From Parabacteroides sp. (lineage in GTDB: Bacteria > Bacteroidota > Bacteroidia > Bacteroidales > Tannerellaceae), in the NCBI GenBank assembly GCA_018054455.1, contig JAGPJL010000006.1:1-43774 (forward strand): a stretch of 43,774 nucleotides of DNA. Reading direction: 5' to 3'. The position numbers and the translations under genes are program-made. Positions 18,886 to 28,300 of the stretch are shown one piece after another (position 1 is the stretch's first letter; each line of letters begins with the position of its first letter). The notes beneath the pieces are model-generated. The model saw only the letters and a program-made list of their open reading frames with translations. It was not told the DNA's origin and searched no databases.

Positions 18886-18893
18886 TATCTTTG
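18886..18893 (+). promoter_or_regulatory. -7 promoter box (TATCTTTG) of mnmA
   Basis: TATCTTTG matches TAnnTTTG, 54 bases before ATG 18948. Confidence 0.5.
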
Positions 18894-18947
18894 CACCTTG
18901 ATTTTTAACGAATAACGGTAAGGACCGTTTTGGGAAAGGAAAAGAAT

Positions 18948-20024
18948 ATGAATATTGCAGCATTGGTTTCGGGAGGGGTAGATAGTTCGGTTGTAGTACA
19001 TCAGCTGAAAGAGGCTGGATATGATCCAACCATTTTTTATATTCGCATCGGCATGGAGGATAAAGATGGATACATCGATTGTCCGGCCGAAGAGGATATT
19101 GAAATCACTACGTTTATTGCCCGAAAATACGGTTGCCGAATGGAAGTCGTTTCTCTGCATGAGGAATACTGGGAGAATGTGGTGAGTTATACGATTGATG
19201 CGGTGAAGCGCGGACTTACTCCTAATCCTGACATGATGTGCAACAAGCTGATCAAATTTGGTTGCTTCGAACAGAAATGGGGTAAGGAATTTGACAAGAC
19301 GGCCACAGGTCATTATGCCACCACGACCGATCTGAATGGAAAAGTATATCTTTCTACAGCAAAAGATAAGTTAAAGGATCAGACTGATTTTTTGGCCCAG
19401 GTGGATTATTTGCAGATATCTAAGCTGATGTTTCCTATAGGTAACCTGTTGAAAAGCGAAGTACGTGAAATAGCTGCCGCTCAGAATCTGCCTAGCGCAA
19501 AGCGTAAGGATAGTCAGGGCATTTGCTTTTTGGGGAAAATAAACTACAACGATTTTATTGAGCGTTACTTAGGAAAACGAACAGGAAAAATTATTGAACT
19601 TGAGACAGGAAAAATACTGGGCAAGCACAATGGCTACTGGTTCCATACCATTGGTCAGCGGAAAGGCCTTGGACTAAGCGGGGGTCCATGGTTTGTTATC
19701 AAGAAAGACATCAAACGAAACATTATATATGTATCGAATGGATACGGTGTAGAGAGTCAGTATGGTAAAACGATCAACCTGCAGGGATTCAATTTCATTA
19801 CGGAAGATCCCTGGGGAGAATTTGAAGACGAAAAAGAGATTACATTCAAAATACGTCACACTCCTGAATTCTCACACGGAAGAATACAACGTATCGGCGA
19901 CTTGTACAGAATTGAATCTGACGATAAAATCCAGGGTATTGCTCCTGGTCAATTCAGCGTTATATACGATAAAGAAAGCAACCTTTGCCTCGGCAGCGGT
20001 ATGATTATAGACGAACAGGTATAA
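18948..20024 (+). CDS. mnmA: tRNA-specific 2-thiouridylase MnmA
   Basis: 358-aa PP-loop enzyme that puts the 2-thio group on uridine 34 of tRNA-Lys, -Glu and -Gln. The start is ATG 18948 ([15 protein letters not shown]), preceded by the purine-rich GGAAAGGAAAAG; an in-frame TTG at 18930 is rejected. The PP-loop SGGVDSS is at 8-14. The two catalytic cysteines appear as C98 (NPDMMCNK) and C193 (GICFLG), equivalent to E. coli C102 and C199. [10 protein letters not shown] is also typical. It is followed by a strong terminator and converges on the nitrate operon. Confidence 0.95.
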   Translation: MNIAALVSGGVDSSVVVHQLKEAGYDPTIFYIRIGMEDKDGYIDCPAEEDIEITTFIARKYGCRMEVVSLHEEYWENVVSYTIDAVKRGLTPNPDMMCNKLIKFGCFEQKWGKEFDKTATGHYATTTDLNGKVYLSTAKDKLKDQTDFLAQVDYLQISKLMFPIGNLLKSEVREIAAAQNLPSAKRKDSQGICFLGKINYNDFIERYLGKRTGKIIELETGKILGKHNGYWFHTIGQRKGLGLSGGPWFVIKKDIKRNIIYVSNGYGVESQYGKTINLQGFNFITEDPWGEFEDEKEITFKIRHTPEFSHGRIQRIGDLYRIESDDKIQGIAPGQFSVIYDKESNLCLGSGMIIDEQV

Positions 20025-20089
20025 CCAGTACACAGGTTTAAGTTCGCAAACAACAGCTAGGCGACTTTAATCAGACATAAAGATTAGTT

Positions 20090-20130
20090 AATCCCTGAGC
20101 ACACTATATTGGATGCTCAGGGATTTTCTT
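20090..20130 (+). terminator. Terminator of mnmA
   Basis: AATCCCTGAGCA and TGCTCAGGGATT form a perfect 12-bp stem with a 12-base loop, followed on the plus strand by TTCTTTT. The minus-strand side lacks a strong T-run but could also slow the convergent nitrate operon. Confidence 0.85.
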
Positions 20131-20169
20131 TTAAATTATGTTTATCAATTAGCACTTGCCTAATTAATA

Positions 20170-20631
20170 CTAAAGGAAGTAATACTCTTTTATGTTGTAT
20201 CTACCTAAAACCTCCGGCAGTAGGCTACTCCGTACAGTAAAGGTTACATCCCGCTTGCTGTTTAATAATGAGCGCAATAAAAAATCAAAACCTAATCCTT
20301 TTAGTTCTAGTCCGCCTACCTCATCTATCCAGACAGCCTTTTCGGGGGGGCAGCCTAAAATATATTCCTCTCCTTTTTTAAATGCATCCTTCCAAAAAGC
20401 AAACCTGCCTTGCATGTAATAATCCTCATTGCCTGAAACGGACTCTTTCAGACATATAAAAGGGATTTCCTCCATTAATGGCAGAAGAAGCAGGCTGTAT
20501 CCGACTATAGTATGGTCGGAGGCATACAACTTTTTAGCGTACAACCCCACATCCCCGTTCCCCTGAATGTATAACTCAAGGAATCTTGTACTTTTCCCAC
20601 TGTGGATATCACCTGTTATAATGCGAACCAT
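20170..20631 (-). CDS. THEP1-like P-loop nucleoside-triphosphatase, last gene of the nitrate operon
   Basis: 153-aa P-loop protein. Walker A is GDIHSGKST (7-15) and Walker B with the following acidic pair is AVWIDEVGGLEL (D103, E104), the pattern of NTPase_1/THEP1 proteins. No membrane segment. It starts 6 bases past the stop of the TonB receptor gene, so it is the distal gene of the nar operon. A sampled 60-base stretch is about 40% GC, lower than the genes upstream. Function is unknown: a role in uptake energetics or in cofactor handling (by analogy to the P-loop partner of MobA, MobB) is a guess. It is not recognisably MobB. Confidence 0.75.
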   Translation of the reverse strand: MVRIITGDIHSGKSTRFLELYIQGNGDVGLYAKKLYASDHTIVGYSLLLLPLMEEIPFICLKESVSGNEDYYMQGRFAFWKDAFKKGEEYILGCPPEKAVWIDEVGGLELKGLGFDFLLRSLLNSKRDVTFTVRSSLLPEVLGRYNIKEYYFL

Positions 20632-20637
20632 ATCAAG

Positions 20638-22623
20638 CTATTGTGAATTAAATGTGTATGACAGCGAGGCATAAATCAAACGTCCTTCCATCGGATATCC
20701 TTCCGAAAGATAGTAAAGTTTGTCGAACAGGTTCTTTATACCCAGTTTAACTTCAACGTGATTGAACGTTTTACTGATGTTGGAATGAAAAAGAGCATAG
20801 CCGGGAATAGACAGATCGCCGTTACTACTTACATGGCTGCTGGTCAGAGCCGTCATATTTGTCTGCAGAACGAGTTCACCTCCAAGTGCTACTTCTAGTA
20901 TGACATTCCATTTATGATCCGGAACCCCGAGGAAGCTGACTTCTTTGTCCGACTTGTTCGTCCGGTTTATAAACGTATAATTTGCCTCGGCACTTATCCG
21001 TTTATAATAGTAAGACAACCCGGCCTCTAAACCCCGGTAATGCGCTTTCCCTTTGTTCTGCAGTTGCCAGATAAGCGGGTCATTGTCAACCATACCTGTA
21101 ATTTCCTGTATCGTATTGCTCAAAAACATATAATAGGCACTGGCATACCACCGGAATTTTTTGTAACTTCCGTTGTAAGTGATATCCAGGTTGAACGAAC
21201 GTTCCGTCTTCAAATCCGGATTCGGAATCGCCCTTCCCCGTTTGTAGGAATAACGGTCTTTCAACGAAGCGAAACGGGCATTCCTCGACAATGAAAACCG
21301 ATACGTATGGTTTCTGTTGTGTTTGTAGTCTACGGCGAACTGGTAATTGATATCCTGATCGGATGAGGTGGGGTAGCTAACAATCCAATAGGTATTGGAT
21401 CCGGGCAAGGGCTCAAACATTTCAGCCTTCTTCCCTTTATGATAAAAGAATCCGGCTCCCGCCAGAAAAAACAATTTATTGCTCGCTTCCCACGTATCTT
21501 CCAAGGCTACGGAAGCTGTATATTCATCCTGCTTCGCTACCGGATCAAGGTCGTCATGACTCCTGTGAACATCCCTTTTGTAATTTGCCCCTAATTTAAG
21601 GGTATGGTTCTGTATTCCATTCCAGGCCAGAATAAACCGGGCACCAGCCGAGTAGTCATCGTAATAGCTGTTAAATGCCGATTTAGCCTCCTGACTGTTA
21701 TACTCTTTGTTGTCGTATGCTTTCAGCAAGTTATAATAACGATCGTAGAATAGCCTGCTTTCAAAATTCCAGTCCGGATGGATGGCCGTTTTCGAAAAGA
21801 AATGGATCTGCTCTTTATCCCAGTCCTTATATCTCCAGAACCGCGGCATTCCGTTCGTCCCCAAATAAGGAGGCACATATTTATCGGCAGCTATCCTGCT
21901 GACACCTACGATGTACTCGTCCCCATCCTTTGGAGTAAAACCGAATTTACCATTAAACTGATAATCAGTGGTGCCGGAATGATGCCGTTTGTCCCCTTCC
22001 TGTAAACCCGTTACGGGTAAATAGCCTGAAGGCAGCCTGAAATCATTTTTATGCAGCCAACTTCCGTCCAGCTGCACATACCATTTATCATGTCTGCTTC
22101 CGATACTTGCGGCCGTATTCCACAACGTGCTGGCTTTTACACCAAACTCGAACCTCTTTGCCGGAGCTGTACTGATTATATTGACGGCGCCACCCATGGT
22201 GTTGCCTCCCAGAAGAAGCGACGAAATCCCTTTGGACACCTGTATCTTTGAGATGGAGGAGGTCTGAATACGGCCCAGGTCGATCAACCCGTCAAAAGGA
22301 ACCGAAACCGGAATTCCATCCATAAACACAGGAATGCGGGTCTGGTCGAACCCTCTCAGAAACAACAGGCTCTCACCTCGGGAAGAAGCTTCCGTCAGAG
22401 TTATACCCGGAATCCATTCCAGTGCCTGACTTACCCTTGGTAAATCCATCCGGTCCATCTTGAGAGCCGAAATCTCGGATCCCGAAGATACCGGAAGTTT
22501 TTCCAGTATGATGACTTCTCCTAACACAGCGTGCCTAATACTATCATTTTCAACGGGATTACCTTGTATCCTGCAACAAAACAGGATTATCATCAGCAGT
22601 ATGATTCCTTTTCTACCTATCAT
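20638..22623 (-). CDS. TonB-dependent outer-membrane receptor embedded in the nitrate operon
   Basis: 661-aa outer-membrane receptor. It has a signal peptide (1 to about 21), a plug domain (about 45-150: PRVSQALEWIPGITLTEAS, LFLRGFDQTRIPVFMDGIP, GAVNIIS) and a long beta-barrel ending in YASLSYTFNSQ. It lacks the N-terminal carboxypeptidase-like domain of SusC and there is no SusD gene, so it resembles metal, siderophore or cobalamin receptors. Its ATG overlaps the narI stop by 4 bases, and it is followed by the NTPase gene after 6 bases. This arrangement ties it to nitrate respiration; molybdenum, iron or haem are candidate cargos. Confidence 0.9.
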   Translation of the reverse strand: MIGRKGIILLMIILFCCRIQGNPVENDSIRHAVLGEVIILEKLPVSSGSEISALKMDRMDLPRVSQALEWIPGITLTEASSRGESLLFLRGFDQTRIPVFMDGIPVSVPFDGLIDLGRIQTSSISKIQVSKGISSLLLGGNTMGGAVNIISTAPAKRFEFGVKASTLWNTAASIGSRHDKWYVQLDGSWLHKNDFRLPSGYLPVTGLQEGDKRHHSGTTDYQFNGKFGFTPKDGDEYIVGVSRIAADKYVPPYLGTNGMPRFWRYKDWDKEQIHFFSKTAIHPDWNFESRLFYDRYYNLLKAYDNKEYNSQEAKSAFNSYYDDYSAGARFILAWNGIQNHTLKLGANYKRDVHRSHDDLDPVAKQDEYTASVALEDTWEASNKLFFLAGAGFFYHKGKKAEMFEPLPGSNTYWIVSYPTSSDQDINYQFAVDYKHNRNHTYRFSLSRNARFASLKDRYSYKRGRAIPNPDLKTERSFNLDITYNGSYKKFRWYASAYYMFLSNTIQEITGMVDNDPLIWQLQNKGKAHYRGLEAGLSYYYKRISAEANYTFINRTNKSDKEVSFLGVPDHKWNVILEVALGGELVLQTNMTALTSSHVSSNGDLSIPGYALFHSNISKTFNHVEVKLGIKNLFDKLYYLSEGYPMEGRLIYASLSYTFNSQ

Positions 22624-23291
22624 TTTCTGAAATGGTCTATCGCATAATGTATAGGAACCATAATCATATGCATCAGTTTGGTAAATGGGAAGATGATGAA
22701 TATCAGAAATCCGTTAACGATATGTATTTTATAAATCAAATCAGCATCGGCAATGTATTTCCAGGAATCGGGTTCGAAAATAAAGATACCCTGCGCCCAG
22801 TATTCCATGGACATATAATCTTCCAGCGACGATTGGGTGGTGATATACGTACCCCAAAGACCCAGAGCAATCTGCACTAATAACAATACCACGATAACAT
22901 AATCCTGAATTTTACTTGTGGCCCAGACTCTTTTGTTCCTGAACCGCCGCACCGCAAGCAGGGTGATACCCACAAGGGCAGCTACTCCGGAAATACTTCC
23001 CATAAGAATTGCCAGCCACCGTTTCGTTCCATTGGACATAAACCAGTTATAGAGCCATTCGGGAGTGAGCAGCCCCAGTATATGTCCCAGTAAGACCAGT
23101 AAGATCGCATAGTGAAACAGCGTGCTTCCCCATCGGAGACTCTTGTCGTTGCTAATAAACTGCGACGAACTTGCCTGAATTGTATTGTTTCTCCGAACGA
23201 TCCGATAGATAAGTCCCGTCGCAAAAACCGTCAGCGCGATATAGGGTAAATACCCTAAAAAGAAATTGTTTATGTATTCGGCAGCTATCAT
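22620..23291 (-). CDS. narI: Respiratory nitrate reductase gamma subunit (cytochrome b)
   Basis: 223-aa inner-membrane cytochrome b that takes electrons from menaquinol and passes them to NarH. Five membrane helices are visible. Four haem-ligand histidines keep the E. coli spacing: H60 and H70 (10 apart) in FHYAILLVLLGH, and H190 and H208 (18 apart) in the C-terminal helices (E. coli 56/66 and 187/205). It overlaps narJ and the TonB receptor gene by 4 bases each. Confidence 0.95.
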   Translation of the reverse strand: MIAAEYINNFFLGYLPYIALTVFATGLIYRIVRRNNTIQASSSQFISNDKSLRWGSTLFHYAILLVLLGHILGLLTPEWLYNWFMSNGTKRWLAILMGSISGVAALVGITLLAVRRFRNKRVWATSKIQDYVIVVLLLVQIALGLWGTYITTQSSLEDYMSMEYWAQGIFIFEPDSWKYIADADLIYKIHIVNGFLIFIIFPFTKLMHMIMVPIHYAIDHFRK

Positions 23292-23836
23292 ACATCAATC
23301 CCTTTCTTTAGTTTACGATCACATTTATCTTCATTATACAATGAACACAACAGTTCAAGCAGATACGAATAGGGCGTTTCTTTCTTTTGCAAAGCTTTCC
23401 GCATGTTCTCCAGTATATGAGAAACCTCCTTAAGTAATTTCAGGCTCTCTTCTTCGTTTTTAAGAAGAGAAAGATACTCAAGAAAAAGAGGCAGATAGTC
23501 CGGCAACTCGTCGGAACAAGGCATAAATCCGGCTTTGTTATACATTTCAGTCAGGTCCACCATGGCTTGTCCCCTTTCCCTCGAATCGCCGTAAACATGG
23601 TCGAACAGGTACAAATTGGTAGAAGAGGAGAAATCGAACTGCTGAACATACAGCATCTGCCAGTCGGATAACGTAATAGACTGTATCGGATCGAGGAACT
23701 GACTGAGCAAATTACTCTGCGCTTTGTCCAGCCCGTTCTCTTCTTCAATAACTCTTTTTAATCCTGATAAATTCTCTTTCACGTCTTCATTGGGATAATC
23801 CAGTAACAAAGACAATATTTTATATGTATTTTGCAT
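23288..23836 (-). CDS. narJ: Nitrate reductase assembly chaperone (delta subunit)
   Basis: 182-aa cytoplasmic helical protein of the TorD/NarJ family, needed for insertion of the molybdenum cofactor into NarG and for membrane attachment of NarGH. The position between narH and narI, the opening YKILSLLLDYPNEDVKENL, and LPDYLPLFLEYLSLL support this. It starts 23 bases after the narH stop and overlaps narI by 4 bases. Confidence 0.92.
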   Translation of the reverse strand: MQNTYKILSLLLDYPNEDVKENLSGLKRVIEEENGLDKAQSNLLSQFLDPIQSITLSDWQMLYVQQFDFSSSTNLYLFDHVYGDSRERGQAMVDLTEMYNKAGFMPCSDELPDYLPLFLEYLSLLKNEEESLKLLKEVSHILENMRKALQKKETPYSYLLELLCSLYNEDKCDRKLKKGIDV

Positions 23837-23859
23837 AGCGCTACTATTAAGATGAAACC

Positions 23860-25329
23860 TTATCTGCCTCCGAATAAATTGCGACCCTCCTCCGACTTGC
23901 CCGGGTAATCGTACCCCAATCCGGCACGAAGATTGGCAAAGTCGGCATCCTCGGTATGAGTGGGGGCCGTTGGAATCACAAAACGGTCCTTGTAATTTGC
24001 AATCGCAAGATAGCGATACATAGCCTCGTAATCCGATCTGTCCAGTCCCAATGCCGCTTCGATGGACGGGTTTTCATTTTTTTCCACCGTAACCTCACGC
24101 ATATACTGCCTCATGGCCAACAACCTTGCCAATGCCTTTCGGATAGGTTCCTCGTCGCCGGCAGTCATCATCTTGGCCAGGTAATTTACAGGGATGCGCA
24201 TATCATTTACAGCCCCGAAGAAATCCGCGGTAACCTCTTTTTGTTGTAAAACGGGCGACATGGGCGGAATATACCACACCATAGGCATGGTTCGGTATTC
24301 GGGATGTAACGGAAAGGCCACTTTCCAGCGTTTCATCATCTTATAAACCGGCGAATCCTGCGCAGCTTTTATAACAGAAAACGATATACCCTGCTCTTCG
24401 GCCATTTTAACAACCGCCGGATCGTTGGGGTCAAGTATCAATTCCAGCTGCTTTTCGTACAATTGCCGGTCGTTTTCGGTTGCCGCATAATCTTTGATCG
24501 AATCTGCATCATAAAACAGCACTCCGATATAACGGATACGGCCAACGCAAGATTCGGAACACACGGTGGGTTTACCGTTTTCGATTAGCGGGTAACAAAA
24601 AGTACACTTCTCCGATTTCTTTCTTTCCCAGTTGAAATAGACCTTCTTATAGGGGCAGGCGCTCACGCATTCGCGCCATCCACGGCATTTGTCCTGATTG
24701 ATAAGTACAATCCCGTCTTCCTCCCGCTTATAAATGGCACCCGAAGGACACGAAGCGGCACATGCCGGATTCAGACAATGTTCGCATAAACGGGGCACAT
24801 AAAACATGAAGGACTTTTCGAATTCCTCGTATCCTTTCGTATCGAGCTCTTTCAGGTTGGGATCTTTCTTCCGCTCTTCAAATTTCCCGCCTAAATTATC
24901 CTCCCAATTGGGTCCGTATTCGATTTTTTCCATCCTTTGGCCGGTAATCAGTGAGTAGGGGCGGGCGCTGGGAGCCGTGCGAAAACGCTTGGTCCCCGTA
25001 AGTTTGGAAAAGTCGAATGTGTAAGGTTCGTAATAATCCTTGATTTCGGGCATATGCGGATTCGCAAAAATAGACGAAAGGATGCTCATGTTGCTTCCCT
25101 GCAGCAGCTCGAGCCTCTTTTTCCGCATCGTCCACCCTCCTTTGTATCGTTCCTGGTTTTCCCACTCCACCGGATAACCCGGACCTGGTTTGGTTTCCAC
25201 GTTGTTAAACCAGACATATTCCATACCTTTACGGCTTGTCCATACGTTTTTGCATGTTACCGAACAAGTGTGACAACCGATACACTTGTCCAGACTCAAT
25301 ACCATGGCTATTTGTGCTTGTATTTTCAT
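23860..25329 (-). CDS. narH: Respiratory nitrate reductase beta subunit
   Basis: 489-aa iron-sulfur electron-transfer subunit. The first cluster motif CIGCHTCSVTC is at 16-26; CEHCLNPACAASC is at 182-194; and C215-x2-W218-x2-C221-x3-C225 has the tryptophan that marks the 3Fe-4S site in NarH (E. coli W220). The remaining cysteines are in CTFCYPLIENGKPTVCSESC. It therefore should carry three 4Fe-4S and one 3Fe-4S cluster. No signal peptide, consistent with the cytoplasm-facing type. Overlaps narG by 4 bases. Confidence 0.97.
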   Translation of the reverse strand: MKIQAQIAMVLSLDKCIGCHTCSVTCKNVWTSRKGMEYVWFNNVETKPGPGYPVEWENQERYKGGWTMRKKRLELLQGSNMSILSSIFANPHMPEIKDYYEPYTFDFSKLTGTKRFRTAPSARPYSLITGQRMEKIEYGPNWEDNLGGKFEERKKDPNLKELDTKGYEEFEKSFMFYVPRLCEHCLNPACAASCPSGAIYKREEDGIVLINQDKCRGWRECVSACPYKKVYFNWERKKSEKCTFCYPLIENGKPTVCSESCVGRIRYIGVLFYDADSIKDYAATENDRQLYEKQLELILDPNDPAVVKMAEEQGISFSVIKAAQDSPVYKMMKRWKVAFPLHPEYRTMPMVWYIPPMSPVLQQKEVTADFFGAVNDMRIPVNYLAKMMTAGDEEPIRKALARLLAMRQYMREVTVEKNENPSIEAALGLDRSDYEAMYRYLAIANYKDRFVIPTAPTHTEDADFANLRAGLGYDYPGKSEEGRNLFGGR

Positions 25330-28300
25330 TTTGCAGACTCCTTTCTATCGTTACTATCCTCGTCGCCCCAAAGTACGGATGCGCATTTACGGATTATCAC
25401 AAACTCATCCCGGTTGGCACCGATTGTTCCGTAGTAATTAAGTCCATAGGATAATTGGGCATATCCGCCAATCATATGCGTTGGCTTGAGACATAGGCGG
25501 GAGATGGAGTTATGGATTCCACCTCTGTTTCCTGTAATATTGCTGAGCGGGACATTGACGGTTCTTTCCTGGTTGTGATACATAATCAGGGCCCCTTCGG
25601 GAATACGTTGCGAAACGATTGCCCGGCAGCTTGCCGTACCGTTGTCGTTAAATACCTCTACCCAGTCGTTATCCTGGATGTCGATCTTAGCCGCATCCAA
25701 TTCGCTGATCCAGATAACGGGACCGCCTCTTCCTAAGGTAAGCATCAGCAGATTGTCGCTCCACGACGAATGGATGGTCCATTTGTTGTGCGGAGTGATC
25801 AGATTCAGCGTAAGGGTGTTATCCGTAATGTGCAATCGCTCTTTCACGTTGTTGATCTCCTGTTTGGACAAGGGCGGTTTATAGCAAACCAGTCCCTCGC
25901 CGAAAGCCCGCATCCAGGGATGATCCTGATAGATGGATTGCCTGCCTGTAACTGTGCGCCAGGGAATTAGTTCGTGCACGTTGGTGTAGTTGGACGTATA
26001 GTTCACTTCGTGCGATTCGATACCGCTCCAGATTGGCGAATTAAGTACCCGCCGGGGTTGCTGTACCAGATCGTCGTAGCGTAACTGTGTGTCTCCCCCC
26101 TCTTCGGTAAGGTGTTTAAGATCAAGTCCGGTTGGTTTCTCCAACGCTTTCCATGCCTTGCGCGAGGTTACCCCGTTGCTTTCGGGAGCAAGGGTGAGGA
26201 TGGTTTCTATGGCCTGAAGATCAGACTCCAGGGCAGGCATTCCGCAGGTACTTCCTTCGGACTGAATTGTCCCGTTAAGGTGTTTCAGGAATTCGTACTC
26301 CTCGTCCGACTTCCATGTAATTCCTTTGCCTGTGATACCGGCCTGTTTCAACAAAGGCCCCAACGAAGTAAAACGTTTGTATGTATTTGGATAATCGCGT
26401 TCCACGACAATCAGTTTCCCCATGTTTTTGCCCGGCTCCGGACGATTGCCGCTCTCTTTCCAGTCATCCACGAACAGCGGCTCCGAGATTTCTCCGGGCG
26501 AATCGTGCATAAGAGGCTGCATGATTACATCTTTCTCTACACCCAGATGTCCTTTACAGAGTTCGGAGAATTTGGCAGAGATACCTTTGAATGTATCCCA
26601 ATCGGTACGCGACTCCCAAACCGGATCCACCGCTTTGGAGAAGGGATGTATAAAGGGGTGCATATCCGTGCTGCTGATATCGTTTTTCTCGTACCAGGTT
26701 GCGGCGGGCAGTACGATATCCGAATGCAACGACGAGGTTGTCATCCTGTAATCCATCGTAACCACCAGATCCAGTTTGCCTTTGGCTCCCTCATCGTGCC
26801 ATTTCTGGTACAGAGGAAGCTGTTCGTCCAGTTCCTTCAACTCTTTTCCAAACACACTGTTTTGTGCGCCTAACAGATGCTTCATGAAATACTCCACCCC
26901 TTTGGCACTGCTGCCGATGAGGTTAGCACGCCAGATAAAGAGATTCTTCGGACAGTTTTTGGCATCGTCCAGGTCTTCGGAGGCCAGGTTTAATTCTCCG
27001 CTATGCAGCTTGCTTGTAATATAGTTGGGGATATCCATTTGATTGGCCTCTGCCTCCTTGCATAATTGCAGCGGATTACGATCAAATTCCGGCGAGGCCG
27101 GCAGCCATCCCATGCGTTGCGATTTGATATTACAATCCAGCAGGGTAAGTTTACTCCACTCCTCTTTTTTGTACAAGGGAGAAACCAGACTGTCCACTTT
27201 CACCTTCTCGTAACGCCACTGGTCGCTATGCATGTAGAAATAACTGGTGGTGTTCATATGACGGGGCGGTCGTACCCAATCCGACGCAAAGGCCAGCGTG
27301 GCCCAACCCGACTGCGGACGCACCTTCTCTTGTCCCACATAGTGTGCCCATCCGCCACCCGACTGCCCGATGGTTCCGCAAAGAATAAGCAGATTCATGG
27401 CTGCCCGATAGGTCATATCCGTATTGTACCACTGATTTACACCGGCACCGATTATAATCATGCTCTTGCCCTCTGTTTTTGCAGCCGTTTCTGCAAACTG
27501 CCTTGCGATTGTTATCACGCTATCGGAAGCAACCCCGGTTATCTGCTCCTGCCATTTGGGGGTGTATGGAATATTATCGTTGTAACTACGGGCTGTCTGC
27601 GAGTCGTCCAACCCCCTTTCAACTCCGTAATGAGCCAGCATAATGTCGTATACGGTGGCGCAAAGCACCTCACCCTCTGCCGTCTGGCACTTTACAACGG
27701 GAACTTTACGTACCTGTACTTCGGTATGGTCTGAAGCGTTGAAGTGTGGATTCTTATACTCCTCTCCCCCGAAATAGGGAAATGAAACCTCAGCCACATC
27801 ACTCTTCCTATCCATTACGCTTAACAGCGGGGTAAAGGATTTCCCCGTGCGCAGATCTTCATTACGCAGGTTCCATTTGCCTTCATTATTCCAGCGGGAA
27901 CCGATACAGCCATTGGGAATCACCATTTCGCCGTTCAACTCATCCAACAGAACCGGATACCATTCCGCGTTTTGGGTAATTCCTAACTGGTCTGTAAAGT
28001 CACTTGCCCGTAACATCATACCTGTGCGGAATCCGTTTTCGCATGGCTCCAGCTTCACCAGAAAGGGCAGATCGGAATATTTTTTTACATAAGAATCGAA
28101 ATAGGGAGTTGTCTTATCAACAAAAAACTCTTTCAGGATAACATGCCCCATAGCCATTCCCAGGGCCGAGTCGGTACCCTGTTTCGGATTCAGCCAGATA
28201 TCGGCAAACTTGGATGCATCGCTGTAATCGGAAGAGATTGTTACCACCTTCGTTCCCTTATATCTCACCTGTGTAAGGAACGGCGAATCGGGAGTACGTG

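Noticed and set aside
20170-20631. MobB (molybdopterin-guanine dinucleotide adaptor)
   Set aside because: The P-loop and Walker B contexts (GDIHSGKST, WIDEVGGLEL) fit THEP1-like NTPases better, and the MobB-type GTGKTTL and KHTHHD motifs are absent.
26112-26873. 253-aa plus-strand open frame inside narG
   Set aside because: Antisense to an intact, highly conserved narG; composition is arginine/cysteine-rich shadow sequence with no recognisable motif. The same holds for 27066-27734 and 28143-28604.
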